This document shows positions 37,240 through 47,799 of a stretch of DNA of 59,690 bases, piece after piece. The translations under genes and the position numbers were made by a program. The stretch covers positions 1 to 59,690 of the forward strand of contig NZ_CAKMNW010000027.1 in the NCBI RefSeq assembly GCF_927904885.1, given 5' to 3'. The notes beneath the pieces are model-generated. The model saw only the letters and a list, made by a program, of their open reading frames with translations. It was not told the origin of the DNA and made no database searches. This DNA is from Candidatus Nitrotoga sp. M5 (GTDB lineage Bacteria > Pseudomonadota > Gammaproteobacteria > Burkholderiales > Gallionellaceae). Positions within the stretch are counted from its first letter, which is position 1; every line of letters begins with the position of its first letter.

Positions 37240-37629
37240 TTACTTCTGGTCATATCGTTCATCGTCTGCCTCTTGATTGCGAATTTACGCTCTAACCATT
37301 TCTTCATCTAATCCTACTGCCGATACGAAATAGCTTCTTACCCAGAACGCCTCTCCAGTGAATTTCACTCGACAGAAGGGTGAGGTCGTATTTGTATGGC
37401 TGGTACGTTGTGAGCTTCGTAGTCTTACTAACTCAAACCTGTCTTGCAATGTCTGGTTGGCACGTTCTACGCGCCCCTTCGCCTGCGGACTGAAGGTTGG
37501 CGCTCCTTTATTTCTGTTTGCTTGATAGATGCACCAAGCCTGAAAAAGACTTGCAATGATAACTTGACAGATTGCCCGGAGACGCTGGTGAAAATTTTCT
37601 GTGGGCATTGCAACCGAAATCCAAAGCAC
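37240..37629 (-). pseudogene. Mixed insertion-sequence debris (integrase-core fragment joined to IS200-like end)
   Basis: One minus-strand frame contains FSPQAKGRVERANQTLQDRF, a motif of DDE transposases of the ISNCY/IS481 kind. Without a break it continues to KFTGEAFWVRSYFVSAVGLD, the C-terminal part of IS200/IS605 Y1 transposases. It goes on past a TAA (EEMVRA[stop]IRNQEADDERYDQK). Two unrelated transposases are thus joined in one 345-bp frame. It is a product of nested insertion and deletion, with no functional protein expected. Confidence 0.7.
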
Positions 37630-37728
37630 ATGGGGTTCTTTCTAATTCAACTGTCCCTCAAGTATCCTGTCATGCCTCCGTTATAAGTCCAAACACATGG
37701 AGGTGCTTGATGATGTATTGGACAAATT

Positions 37729-39042
37729 TTGAAACATAGCAACATATTAAGTGCGGTATGGAATGCCGCCATCGCTGCGATCATCGTCTCCGGCGCCGCT
37801 GCTCCCTTCGCGAGTGCTGCCGATGATGTGACGAAACCTACTTTTGCACTGCGCGGATTCGGGACGCTCGGCCTCGTTCACTCAAGTGAAAAAAATGCCG
37901 ATTTTACGAGCGGATTCTTCGAACCAAATGGAGCCGGTTATACACGTAATTGGGCACCAGGCGTGGACACAAAATTAGGCGTGCAAGCCGACGCGCAGTT
38001 CAGCGACAAATTTTCCGCCGTCTTTCAACTTGTTTCCCAGCATCAGTATAACAATACCTACAAACCTCGCGTCGAATGGGCCAATCTGAAGTATCAGTTC
38101 ACGCCTGATTTCGACATCCGCCTCGGCCGCACCGTAGCGACGCCGTTTATGGTGTCAGACACACGTTTGGTGGGCTATGCCAATCTGTGGATTCGCCCAC
38201 CACGTGAGGTATACGGGCTCGTGCCGATTACCAACAAAGACGGTATCGACGTAAATTACCGATTCGGCGTTGGTGAAGCGACCAATTCGGTGCATTTCTC
38301 CTACGGGGCGGCTAACCCGAAGTTGCCGGATTCCGGAACCGTCAAGGCTAAAAACTATGTCACTCTGGCGAATACGTTAAATTACGGGCCAATAGCTCTA
38401 CGCGCGTCCTATTCATGGGGGCGCATCGATCTGCATACGCCGGAGACTGATGCGCTTCTTGACGGCTTAACGCAATTCGGCAATACAGTCTCGGCGATTC
38501 CGGGTTTCGCAACAGAAGGTAAGCAGGCGCTCAATCTAGCGAACAAATACCGCTTCCACAATGAGCCGCTTTCATTTATTTCATTCGGCGCAAGCTATGA
38601 CCGTGATGAGTGGCTGCTCATGGCAGAGTGGGCTGTTCTAAATGGGGCTTCTTTCCTGGCAAGCTCTACAGCATGGCATGCCACAGCGGGTTACCGAATT
38701 GGTAAATTCACTCCCTACATGACAGTGGCTCAGTTGCGCCCCGATAAACAATCAGAAACAGGAATATCGACTGCCGCATTGGCGGCGATTCCATCCCTCG
38801 CCGCAACCGCGGCGGCATTCAATAGCGGGATTAATAGAACTCTGACCGCCGGGGCATTCGGGCAAAAAAGCTTAGTTGCTGGTGTGCGCTGGGACTTTAT
38901 TAAAAACACCGCGCTCAAGGTGCAGTATGACTATATGATTCTAGATTCGATGTCGAGCGGAAGGTTAAGTAACATCCAGCCGAACTTCCAACCTGGCGGC
39001 AAAGTCAACGCAATCAGCATCGCTTTGGATTTCATATTTTGA
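37729..39042 (+). CDS. Outer-membrane porin-like beta-barrel protein
   Basis: A 437-aa protein with a signal peptide (IAAIIVSGAAAPFASA) and a mature region of alternating amphipathic strands ending in a C-terminal Phe (ISIALDFIF), the outer-membrane barrel signature. It includes WANLKYQFTPDFDIRLGR, typical of porins without clear assignment to the classical OmpC type. No ATG is available: the TTG at 37729 overlaps the TGA of a tiny ORF (MEVLDDVLDKF) that begins right after a GGAGG-like region. It overlaps or abuts the next gene, so it is the first gene of the sensory cluster. Confidence 0.82.
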   Translation: MKHSNILSAVWNAAIAAIIVSGAAAPFASAADDVTKPTFALRGFGTLGLVHSSEKNADFTSGFFEPNGAGYTRNWAPGVDTKLGVQADAQFSDKFSAVFQLVSQHQYNNTYKPRVEWANLKYQFTPDFDIRLGRTVATPFMVSDTRLVGYANLWIRPPREVYGLVPITNKDGIDVNYRFGVGEATNSVHFSYGAANPKLPDSGTVKAKNYVTLANTLNYGPIALRASYSWGRIDLHTPETDALLDGLTQFGNTVSAIPGFATEGKQALNLANKYRFHNEPLSFISFGASYDRDEWLLMAEWAVLNGASFLASSTAWHATAGYRIGKFTPYMTVAQLRPDKQSETGISTAALAAIPSLAATAAAFNSGINRTLTAGAFGQKSLVAGVRWDFIKNTALKVQYDYMILDSMSSGRLSNIQPNFQPGGKVNAISIALDFIF

Positions 39043-39056
39043 ACAATGTAAGACGC

Positions 39057-39494
39057 ATGCCAATCAAACTGAAAATGTGCGCGACCGCATTGGCACTCTA
39101 CCTAATTACCAGCGCCATTACCAACGCAGCATCCGCGGATGTGGTGGCCGTGGTTTCAGCCAAAAGCTCGGTTACTTCCCTGACAGCATACCAATTGACA
39201 GACATTTTTCTGGGACGGTCTGCCCGCTTCCCCGACGGCACAAAGGCAATACCGTGCGATCTCGCCGAGGATTCTCCGTTGCGCAACGAGTTCTACACCA
39301 ATCTAATCGGCAAATCCCAGGCGCAAATAAAAAGCCATTGGTCAAAGCTCATTTTTACCGGCAGAGGCCAACCGCCGCGAGAGGTGGCTACGGCTGAGAA
39401 AGCGAAGCAACTGGTTGCAGAAAATCCAAACGTCATCTGCTACATTGACAGAAGTCAGATCGACAAGAGTGTCACTGTATTGTTCCCCCTATAA
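39057..39494 (+). CDS. Small periplasmic phosphate-binding-protein-like (PBP-like) protein
   Basis: The product has a signal peptide (MCATALALYLITSAITNAASA) and then a short PBP-like domain: VVAVVSAKSSVTSLTAYQL, DIFLGRSARFPDGTKAIPCD and KSHWSKLIFTGRGQPP. These match the N-terminal lobe of PstS-type proteins. At about 145 aa it is roughly half a normal binding protein, as in other free-standing PBP-like sensors. ATG 39057 is used; a TTG at 39039 overlapping the porin stop (TTGA) would add six residues. It probably feeds ligand status to the kinase downstream, by inference from position. Confidence 0.85.
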   Translation: MPIKLKMCATALALYLITSAITNAASADVVAVVSAKSSVTSLTAYQLTDIFLGRSARFPDGTKAIPCDLAEDSPLRNEFYTNLIGKSQAQIKSHWSKLIFTGRGQPPREVATAEKAKQLVAENPNVICYIDRSQIDKSVTVLFPL

Positions 39495-39681
39495 CAACAG
39501 GGCTGCTGCTCATAATTCAAACCAAAAATTAGTTGGAAAATATAAATGGTCACCAAAATTAGTCATGGCTCCACGACACTATCCTTGCACCGAGTCCAAC
39601 TTCTGTTACTGCCCTTTCGACAGGAGAAAAAAATATTTTTATGGCATTACTCAACCTAACTGACGAAGCCGGAAGAACATA

Positions 39682-42600
39682 ATGGTTTCGCCAAAACTAC
39701 CGCGCATTAAATCCGGCGCCACGCCCCACTGGCTCGATCACCTAACGAAGCCTGAAGTCCTGTTTCCTGTGATTGCAGCTATTTGCCTTGCCGTTATTTG
39801 GGGGACCACAATTAACCTGATCAAGGTCGAGCGGACGAACGCCGAGCACAGCGTAAAGGCTTCAACGATTGAGCTTGTAGATACATATGAAGCGCAGATG
39901 CTACGCAACTTGCACGAAATCGATCGAACTTTGCAAGTGGTGAAATACGCTTACGAGTCAACCGGCGACCCGAAGGTACTGTCAACATTGAAACAAAAGG
40001 GCTTGCTGCCGCCGGACCTGCTATTCGCGATCAGCATTACGGACTCAAGCGGGAAATCAATCGCGAGCACCCGTGCCGGCGTAATGACAGCTGACTCAGC
40101 TGAAAGCTATTCATATCATCTCACATCACCTGATTTGTGGATCAGCCATGCCAAGCAATACTCAAAGAATAGCGAGTGGAAAATGGAATTCAGTCGCGGC
40201 ATGATTGCGGCTGATGGAAGCCTCGCAGGTATCGTAACGCTGACAACGGATGCAGCCTATTTCGTCAGCGGTTACGAAAAAAACAAGCTCGGTGATTATG
40301 GATTGCTGGGACTTGTAGGAACGGAGGATGGCGTGTTTAGAGTTCGCCGCACGGGCGACACATTATTTTTCAGCGACAAGTTTAAAAACGCCGGGATACT
40401 TGCAACCGGGACAACTCAGGACGCCGTGGTTTCGCATACAATCAAAAATACATGGGACGGTGTGGTCCGTTTTACCGGCATCAGGCAAATGTATGCATTT
40501 CCTTTCACCTTGGTCGTGGGCGTTTCTGAGCAAGAACAGTTGGCGGCATCCAACGCAGTTGCAGGGACGTTCGTCTGGCGTGCGACGATCATAAGCGTAC
40601 TGCTAATACTTTTTATAGCTGCCTTGGGCCGCGTGAGCTGGAAGCTCGCGCAGACGGCCAAGCGGGAGAATGAAGCAAGGCTTGCGTCTGACGCGCGCAA
40701 GCGCAATGAACAGGAACTCATTGCCGCCAAAGAAGCCGCCGAAGCGGCAAATGTTGCCAAATCCGCGTTCTTAGCCAGGATGAGCCATGAGATTCGCACG
40801 CCGATGAACGGCGTGCTGGGGATGGCCGAAATGTTGTTGAGCACCAAATTAATCGGTCCGCAGCGACGCTATGCGGAAATTGTGCATCGCTCCGGCGAGA
40901 CACTACTCAAGCTTATCAATGACATTCTTGATTTTTCCAAGATCGAGTCTGGCAAACTGGAACTTGAACACGTCGAGTTCAACCTATGCGACTTAGTCGA
41001 CGAAATGATGCGACTGTTTGCCGAACCAGCCCAAGCCAAGAAACTTGAGATTCACTATCAGTTTGCACTCGGTGTGCCCAAGACATTCATCGGCGATCCC
41101 TTGCGACTTCGGCAGATACTCACCAATCTGATCGGCAACGCCATCAAGTTTACTGAGACCGGCGAAATTGTGATTCGGGTCCAAATCATTGAAAACCAGG
41201 CCGACTCAGCCTTATTGCGTTTTGAGGTCAGCGATTCTGGGGTTGGTATCGCAATGAATGCGCAAGCTCGAATCTTCGAAGTTTTTTCCCAAGCGGATAT
41301 CAGCACCACTCGTAAGTATGGCGGCACAGGATTGGGGCTCACCATTTCCAAGCAGCTTACGGAGATGTTAGGTGGCGAGATCGGACTCGAAAGTGAAGTG
41401 GGCAAGGGCTCGACCTTCTGGTTTACTGCATGTCTTGAAAAATGCTCACCATCATCGGAAGCAACATCCCATTCAATAAGGGTTCCGTCTATCCTGGATG
41501 GCGCGCGTGGTTTGATCATAAACGACAATGCAAAGAATTGCGAAACCCTCTGTCGGCAGCTCGGCGCACGAGGAATAAACATCGATATCGCGGCCAACGG
41601 CATCGAAGTACTGACAATGCTAGACGCAAGCGAACCATACGAATTCGCGATTCTGGATTCAAACATGCCAGGCTTGTCCGGCCTAGAACTTGCCAAGCGC
41701 ATTCGCAATTCACCAAAAAATGCTTCGTTAAAGCTCGTGCTATTGATCTCCATGAAACACGAAGTCTCTGATGCAATCGCGAGCGAGCTAAACCTCGCTG
41801 ACGTATTGAACAAGCCGGTGTCTCAAACACAGCTTTTCGATTACATCACCAAATTGACGAGCAGGCCCAAAAATACCGAAGAAATCGCCGCTTTCAATCT
41901 TGCAAAACGTAGCTACTCTCGCTTGAATGCGAAAGTCCTTCTGGTTGAGGACAGTTCGATTAATCAAGAAGTCGCGATAGCCATGCTGCATGATTTATGC
42001 AGTCAGGTAGAAGTCGCAGACGATGGGCGGAAAGCTGTGGCGGCATTTTCCAGCCATATTTCAAATGATGCCTTCGACTTGATCTTCATGGACTGCCAGA
42101 TGCCAGAAATGGACGGTTTTGCTGCTACTATAGAGATTCGCCGACAAGAAGCATTGACTGCCATGTCTTCCACCGCTGCGACCTCAAGTGCGCGCCGCGT
42201 TCCTATTATCGCCCTCACAGCCGATGCCGTGATTGGCAACCGCGAACGATGTCTGGCCGCGGGGATGGATGATTACCTAGCCAAGCCATTCACTCAGGAG
42301 CAACTGAACGCGGTATTACAGCGCTGGCTGATCGTGAGTAAAGATCAGCCATCACCCACTCGGACGACAGCTCTGTCATCTTTACCCGACACTCCGAGCA
42401 CTGACCGTAGGCTGCTTGATTTCAAAGCATTGGACAGGATACGTGCCCTGCAGCGGTCAGGGGCTCCTAATATTTTGAACAAAGTAATCACGCTGTACCT
42501 GGAAAATACACCCAAACTCCTAGATGCCATGCGGGACGCAGTAGCGCGATGTGATTGTGCCGCGATGCGCCGAGCAGCGCACACTTGCAAGTCGAACAGT

Positions 42601-42759
42601 GCCAATCTGGGCGCGTTCAGGATGACCAGTTTGTGCGAAGAGATAGAACAATACTCACGCGACGGTAATTACGAAGAGGCGAGGGCGAAATTTGTGTTAA
42701 TCCAAGACGAATACACCAAGTTGGCACTTGTGCTTCCAATGCAATCCAACCCGACATGA
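39682..42759 (+). CDS. Hybrid sensor histidine kinase with two REC domains and Hpt
   Basis: A 1025-aa membrane kinase. Order: TM1 (about 26-48), periplasmic Cache/PDC-like sensor (about 55-290), TM2 (about 297-320), coiled linker, and HisKA with phosphoacceptor His369 ([14 protein letters not shown]). HATPase follows (N box [10 protein letters not shown] about 482, DSGVGI about 518, GGTGLGL about 547), then REC1 (about 608-727, Asp659), REC2 (about 750-882, Asp804, Lys878-type AKPF) and C-terminal Hpt (His967 in [13 protein letters not shown]). REC1 has IINDN instead of the usual acidic pair, so it may be impaired. It overlaps the next gene by 4 nt (ATGA), coupling kinase and output protein. 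Confidence 0.93.
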   Translation: MVSPKLPRIKSGATPHWLDHLTKPEVLFPVIAAICLAVIWGTTINLIKVERTNAEHSVKASTIELVDTYEAQMLRNLHEIDRTLQVVKYAYESTGDPKVLSTLKQKGLLPPDLLFAISITDSSGKSIASTRAGVMTADSAESYSYHLTSPDLWISHAKQYSKNSEWKMEFSRGMIAADGSLAGIVTLTTDAAYFVSGYEKNKLGDYGLLGLVGTEDGVFRVRRTGDTLFFSDKFKNAGILATGTTQDAVVSHTIKNTWDGVVRFTGIRQMYAFPFTLVVGVSEQEQLAASNAVAGTFVWRATIISVLLILFIAALGRVSWKLAQTAKRENEARLASDARKRNEQELIAAKEAAEAANVAKSAFLARMSHEIRTPMNGVLGMAEMLLSTKLIGPQRRYAEIVHRSGETLLKLINDILDFSKIESGKLELEHVEFNLCDLVDEMMRLFAEPAQAKKLEIHYQFALGVPKTFIGDPLRLRQILTNLIGNAIKFTETGEIVIRVQIIENQADSALLRFEVSDSGVGIAMNAQARIFEVFSQADISTTRKYGGTGLGLTISKQLTEMLGGEIGLESEVGKGSTFWFTACLEKCSPSSEATSHSIRVPSILDGARGLIINDNAKNCETLCRQLGARGINIDIAANGIEVLTMLDASEPYEFAILDSNMPGLSGLELAKRIRNSPKNASLKLVLLISMKHEVSDAIASELNLADVLNKPVSQTQLFDYITKLTSRPKNTEEIAAFNLAKRSYSRLNAKVLLVEDSSINQEVAIAMLHDLCSQVEVADDGRKAVAAFSSHISNDAFDLIFMDCQMPEMDGFAATIEIRRQEALTAMSSTAATSSARRVPIIALTADAVIGNRERCLAAGMDDYLAKPFTQEQLNAVLQRWLIVSKDQPSPTRTTALSSLPDTPSTDRRLLDFKALDRIRALQRSGAPNILNKVITLYLENTPKLLDAMRDAVARCDCAAMRRAAHTCKSNSANLGAFRMTSLCEEIEQYSRDGNYEEARAKFVLIQDEYTKLALVLPMQSNPT

Positions 42760-45059
42760 AGAAGAAGAGCCTTTCCGTGCGTGCACCCCTGGCGCTGGTA
42801 ATTGACGACGACGAGTCCATGCGTCTGTTGGCGTGTGCGGTTCTCGAGCAGAATGGTTTGCGGGTCATTGAGGCCGCGTGCGGGGAGTCCGGGTTGACAG
42901 CATTCAGTGACGACACGCCCGACATTGTTCTGCTCGATGTCCAGATGCCGGGCAAGGACGGATTCGCCGTGTGCAGTGAATTGCGCGCTATGCCGGCGGG
43001 ATTGCATGTCCCGATACTTATGATGACAGGACTCAACGATGTGGAGTCCATCGATCACGCCTATCAATCCGGTGCCACGGATTTCATCCAGAAACCAATC
43101 AACTGGCCAATCTTGGGCCATCGCGTACGATACATGCTGCGCGCGAGCCGCTCGTTTGAGCAGCTCGCCAGGCTTTCGCGCATTCAGAAAGTATTGAGTG
43201 GTATAAATTCCGCGCTTATGCGCATCCACGACTGTCCGCAATTATTCAAAGAGGTCTGCCATATCGCCGTGGACCATGGCCAATTCATGATGGTTTGGAT
43301 TGGTCTCGTTCAACCGGACACATTCTGCACCAGTGCTGAGTACTGGATGGGTCATAACGACGGATATCTGGAAGCGGTGGAACGTGACGCACACCACTTG
43401 CCTGATGGTGATGGTGTCGGCAAACTGGCATTGCTCAGCGGAAAGCCAGTCATTGTCAACGATATTAAGTCGGATCCTAGAGTTAAGTACAAGAAGGAAG
43501 CCCTGTCGCGTGGTTACGGTTCTATGGTGTTATTGCCGTTGCAGGTAGCAAATCAGTCGGCGGGATTAATCGCGTTTTACTCGGCAGTCCCTGACTACTT
43601 TACGGACGAGGAGATGCGACTCCTGAACGAGCTGGCCGGGGATGTTTCCTTTGCGCTTAACTACTTCGCCAAGGAAGAGAAACTTGACTATCTGGCCTAT
43701 TACGATGCATTGACAGAACTTCCCAACCGCACGCTTTTTTTCGACCGCGCGAATCAGCATGTGAGCAGCGCTAAAAAAGATCGCGAAATCCTGGTGGTCA
43801 TATACATTGAGTTGGAGCGCTTCCGTAATGTAAATGATACGCTAGGGCGCCAGGCTGGTGACTGCCTGCTTAAGTTGGCTGCGGAGCGTCTGAAATCCGC
43901 AGTTGTGGAGCCCCATCTGCTGGCACGTACTGGTCCTGACAGCTTTACTATTTTGCTCGTAGACACGAAAAATGAGTCGGAATCCTTACATCTTCTTGAA
44001 CGAACAATTATCCCGCTTTTCCACCAGCCTTTCACAGTGGATGGAACCGATCTGCGCATATCCATCCGGTCAGGCATTGCGCTTTTTCCGAACGATGGAG
44101 GCGATGCAGATACTCTGTTAATCAATGCGGAAGCGGCACTCAAGAAAGCGACGGCGTCAGGAGAACGGTATTTATTCTATACGCCCCAGATGAACGACCG
44201 AGTTGCCGGAAAACTGTTCCTTGAAAACAAACTTGGCAAGGCTCTGGAAGAAAAGCAGTTTGAACTCTATTACCAGCCGAAGGTTGATCTCATGACCGGC
44301 CGTATATGCGGGCTGGAAGGATTGATTCGATGGAACGATCCTGAAAAAGGCATGGTGCCACCGTCAGAATTCATCCCACTGCTGGAGGAAACTGGGTTAA
44401 TACTCGACGTCGGGGAATGGGTCATTAGAAAAAGTCTGGAGGACTACCGTCGATGGCAAACTGCAGGACTGCAGCCCCCGCACATTGCCGTCAATGTTTC
44501 TCCCCTTCAGCTCAGGCACAAAGACTTTGTTACCGTTGTACAGCAGGCCATTGGTGCAGATCACATGAATGCGCATGGACTCGACCTGGAAATCACCGAA
44601 AGCCTGATTATGGAGGATATTGACCGGAATATCATGAAACTTGCAGCATTGAGGCGTATGAACATAGTCATTTCAATTGACGATTTCGGAACTGGATACT
44701 CGTCACTCGCCTACGTCGCGAAGCTGCCGGTTGACATACTGAAAATTGACCGCGCCTTTATCGTCGGCATTGAGAACAGCTTGGAAAACAGAGCCATAGT
44801 CTCAGCCATAATATTGCTAGCTCATTCGTTAAATCTGAAGGTAGTTGCAGAAGGGATTGAAACAGAAGAGCAGGCGCAATTTCTGAAATCGCTCCAATGC
44901 GATCAGGTGCAAGGCTATTTAATCAGTCCACCAGTATCGTCGGATCAGATTGAGACAATGCTGGAAAAACAGTGCTCCACCCCGGATCTTCTGATAGCCT
45001 GTGAAAAATCAAGCAGCATCTCACCCCTGTCATTTCAACACCCTTCTCACGCATTGTAG
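42756..45059 (+). CDS. Response regulator REC-GAF-GGDEF-EAL, probable c-di-GMP phosphodiesterase
   Basis: A 767-aa output protein. REC (about 12-130) has the acidic pocket IDDDE and phosphoacceptor Asp61 (LLDVQMPG). A GAF domain spans about 145-300. The GGDEF domain (about 310-470) has GPDSF at 393-397 in place of GGDEF and should not make c-di-GMP. EAL (about 485-740) reads EGLIRW at 521, with [18 protein letters not shown] (641-650), ILKIDR (Lys663) and VAEGIET (Glu699) intact, so phosphodiesterase activity is likely despite Ala to Gly in the name motif. It is the likely partner of the upstream kinase. Confidence 0.93.
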   Translation: MKKKSLSVRAPLALVIDDDESMRLLACAVLEQNGLRVIEAACGESGLTAFSDDTPDIVLLDVQMPGKDGFAVCSELRAMPAGLHVPILMMTGLNDVESIDHAYQSGATDFIQKPINWPILGHRVRYMLRASRSFEQLARLSRIQKVLSGINSALMRIHDCPQLFKEVCHIAVDHGQFMMVWIGLVQPDTFCTSAEYWMGHNDGYLEAVERDAHHLPDGDGVGKLALLSGKPVIVNDIKSDPRVKYKKEALSRGYGSMVLLPLQVANQSAGLIAFYSAVPDYFTDEEMRLLNELAGDVSFALNYFAKEEKLDYLAYYDALTELPNRTLFFDRANQHVSSAKKDREILVVIYIELERFRNVNDTLGRQAGDCLLKLAAERLKSAVVEPHLLARTGPDSFTILLVDTKNESESLHLLERTIIPLFHQPFTVDGTDLRISIRSGIALFPNDGGDADTLLINAEAALKKATASGERYLFYTPQMNDRVAGKLFLENKLGKALEEKQFELYYQPKVDLMTGRICGLEGLIRWNDPEKGMVPPSEFIPLLEETGLILDVGEWVIRKSLEDYRRWQTAGLQPPHIAVNVSPLQLRHKDFVTVVQQAIGADHMNAHGLDLEITESLIMEDIDRNIMKLAALRRMNIVISIDDFGTGYSSLAYVAKLPVDILKIDRAFIVGIENSLENRAIVSAIILLAHSLNLKVVAEGIETEEQAQFLKSLQCDQVQGYLISPPVSSDQIETMLEKQCSTPDLLIACEKSSSISPLSFQHPSHAL

Positions 45060-46152
45060 TGAGGCATTAACTCAACCAATATCTACCGATACCAAACCGG
45101 CGTTTCCAGAGGCTGTTCCCAGGATTACCCGCGTTAACTCAATTACAGCACAGGACTACCAAATATTGCAGGATATGGGGCAAAGTGCAAATAAACTACC
45201 TCACGCTGTCTGACTTCTGTTTTTCTCACACTGAAGAACTTGAAGTGCTACTCTCAGACAACGTGACTGCATAGATGAGTAGGTGACATCAAACTAAAAC
45301 GTGCCGCGAAAGCACTTAATCGCATTTCGGAGTTTTTGCTGGTGCGGGACAGAGCAGAGGTCAAGTGCCTCGCGCTGGCACACAGCTTTTTACGCATGGT
45401 AAAACTGTTACCTCAATATATAGAATATAGACACAGGTGCGTCCGCAATGCCTGAAAAGTGAGAATCAAGGAATCAACATGAGGACAATCAACTTGAGCT
45501 AGCGCTATAAATCCATTTATTTAACGAAGTATTGCAACCTGAATCTGATGCTAACTTTGCTGACAGTAGTTCTATTTAAAAATACGCTGAACAAGATGTT
45601 GCCTAAGAAATTTTGATTGTTTCCTAGCCTCTGAGTTAGCCTTGCACAAATAGATTTAGTCATTGCCAATAGCTTTGTACTATCGGATATGAATATCAAT
45701 GGCGACAACCATCAACCAAGTGAATTCGGTGTGAGTTATGGGCTACGTCTACAGCGCTGAAAAGTTAATTGGAAACTTTCCGTAACTCCTTAACGCGGCC
45801 TTAATGCTAATGCCAGATGAGGTCACAGCGGTGCATAGCCAGCTCAATAAATGTTTGACAAATCACATGTGCACCCGCGTATAGTTAATGAGTTTGATGA
45901 CAGTCTGCTAATGAAAACATTTGGTCAGACAGGAACAGATGTTTAATTACATAAACGTCAACAGCTAGAGAAATTGAAAAATAATAAGGCGTGATTGTTT
46001 TTGGTCAGACCGAAGAAATGCACGAACAATTCTATGCTATTACCATAAAACAAAAAATTTCTCATCCGGCTGCGGTCACCATCACGAAAACAAGGCGAGA
46101 ATGGCTGTTTCGTAAACGCAACCATCATCTTAAATATAGTAAGGTTACATCT
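45060..46152. other. 1.1-kb gap before nhaA
   Basis: The longest stretch without a supported gene. A 70-codon frame from 45001 overlaps the end of the response-regulator gene and is probably not real. The sequence TTTGGTCAGAC occurs twice (about 45929 and 45999). The part from 45990 to nhaA stays open in the nhaA frame for 54 codons and could be a structured leader. I see no transposase or RNA gene that I can name. Confidence 0.45.
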
Positions 46153-47538
46153 ATGAGCAAACAAGAAAATACATCAGAAAATATTCATAGAGAAGGAGTT
46201 TTTAACGCGCCATGGGAAAAATCCTTCAATAAAATTCTCACGCCTTTTGAAGAGTTCATTCATCGTCAGACCACCAGCGGCATGTTACTTATGGGGATGG
46301 CGGTAATCGCTTTGTTACTGGCTAACGGACCACTAGCCGTTGCATATGAGCATCTGATTCATACCTATGTCAGTTTCAAAGCCGGCGACTGGAAACTGGA
46401 AATGAGTCTGCATCACTGGATTAATGATGGCCTGATGGCGCTGTTTTTCTTCGTCGTTGGTTTGGAGCTAAAGCGTGAGATACTGGTCGGTGAGCTGGCA
46501 AAAATTCGCAATGCAATATTGCCAATCGGTGCTGCCATTGGCGGCATGGTCGTGCCGGCTTTAATCTATTTCGCGATTAATCCCGACGGTGACGCTGCGC
46601 GTGGCTGGGGCATACCAATGGCTACAGATATTGCATTTGCCATAGGTGCGTTGGCATTACTGGCAGGTCGAGTACCGAATGCGTTGATAACTTTTCTGGT
46701 AGCGTTGGCAATTGTCGATGACCTGGGTGCAGTGATGGTGATTGCCGTTTTCTACACCGAGACTATTTCAATAGTATGGTTGTTGATTGCTGGCGGTCTA
46801 TTTGCTTTATTACTGGCGTTTAACATGGGGGGTATTCGCAAAACTTTGCCATATCTCATCGTTGCAGTGTTCCTCTGGTATGCACTGATGCAATCTGGTG
46901 TACATGCTACGTTGGCAGGTATTCTGGGAGCACTATCGGTGCCTGCCATACCCAAGTACAAGCCTGAATTATTTAGCAATCATGCGAGAGATCTTTTGCA
47001 ACGTTTCGATGCTAACCACGAGCCGGGTAAAAGCATTATGAACAATGACAAGCTGCGATCGGTAGTACAAACCCTGGGACATGATTTGCGTCGCGTAGAA
47101 GCGCCGCTACAACGGCTGGAGCATGTCTGGCACATGCCGGTGGCATATCTGGTAATCCCGATTTTTGCGCTGGTGAATGCAGGTATTCCGATGAAGTTTG
47201 GATCACTAAGTGAAACATTTAGTCACCCTGTTCTGTTAGGCGTTACCTTAGGGCTGGTACTGGGCAAATTTATTGGTATCACTGGCGTGTGCTGGTTAAT
47301 GCTGAAGTTAAATATTGCGGCATTGCCGAAAGACACACGGTTTACCCAGATTGCAGGTGTCTCGCTGCTGGCTGGAATCGGTTTCACCATGTCTATTTTT
47401 GTTGCCCAGCTCGGTTTTAAAGACCATGAAGATTTATTATTGATGGCAAAAACGGGCATTCTGGCCGCTTCTCTGCTGGCAGGAATTGCCGGTTTTATCT
47501 GGCTATATCTGGTGGGTAAACCAACTGCTGAGGATTAG
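46153..47538 (+). CDS. nhaA: NhaA Na+/H+ antiporter
   Basis: Exports Na+ (or Li+) in exchange for protons. The ion-binding Asp pair is in LALAIVDDLGAVMVIAVFY. Other signatures are HHWINDGLMALFFFVVGLELKREIL and PMATDIAFAIGAL. ATG 46153 gives 461 aa; the frame is open to 45991, but those residues (basic, no ribosome site) are atypical. It is longer than the 388-aa E. coli protein because of an N-terminal extension and a loop near KPELFSNHARDLLQRFD, both common in other proteobacterial NhaAs. Confidence 0.95.
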   Translation: MSKQENTSENIHREGVFNAPWEKSFNKILTPFEEFIHRQTTSGMLLMGMAVIALLLANGPLAVAYEHLIHTYVSFKAGDWKLEMSLHHWINDGLMALFFFVVGLELKREILVGELAKIRNAILPIGAAIGGMVVPALIYFAINPDGDAARGWGIPMATDIAFAIGALALLAGRVPNALITFLVALAIVDDLGAVMVIAVFYTETISIVWLLIAGGLFALLLAFNMGGIRKTLPYLIVAVFLWYALMQSGVHATLAGILGALSVPAIPKYKPELFSNHARDLLQRFDANHEPGKSIMNNDKLRSVVQTLGHDLRRVEAPLQRLEHVWHMPVAYLVIPIFALVNAGIPMKFGSLSETFSHPVLLGVTLGLVLGKFIGITGVCWLMLKLNIAALPKDTRFTQIAGVSLLAGIGFTMSIFVAQLGFKDHEDLLLMAKTGILAASLLAGIAGFIWLYLVGKPTAED

Positions 47539-47799
47539 AATTTCGAGAAGGATTATGGGTTGCTATGCCAGCAGTCGAATTGTGCTGGATTGGGCCACTT
47601 TTTAAGCACTAGAGGACTATAATCTCTTGGCTTCAGGCAGGTGCAAGCGCAGAGATATAACTGCCAGACGGCTGTAACTACTCATAATGCACGCGACACT
47701 AAACAACTAACAGATGCAAGTGATGACCAGATACTGGTCCTATACCAAAGCCTCAGAAAATGCCACCAGCAAGCTGTATGGCGAAACTTAAAGAGTCAA

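Noticed and set aside
45001..45213. 70-codon ORF overlapping the end of the response-regulator gene
   Set aside because: It overlaps the EAL-protein coding region, starts at a GTG without a clear ribosome site and has no recognisable similarity.
47641..47799. Extended ackA start adding 53 residues
   Set aside because: The acetate kinase family begins at [14 protein letters not shown]; the extension is low in conservation and has no function.
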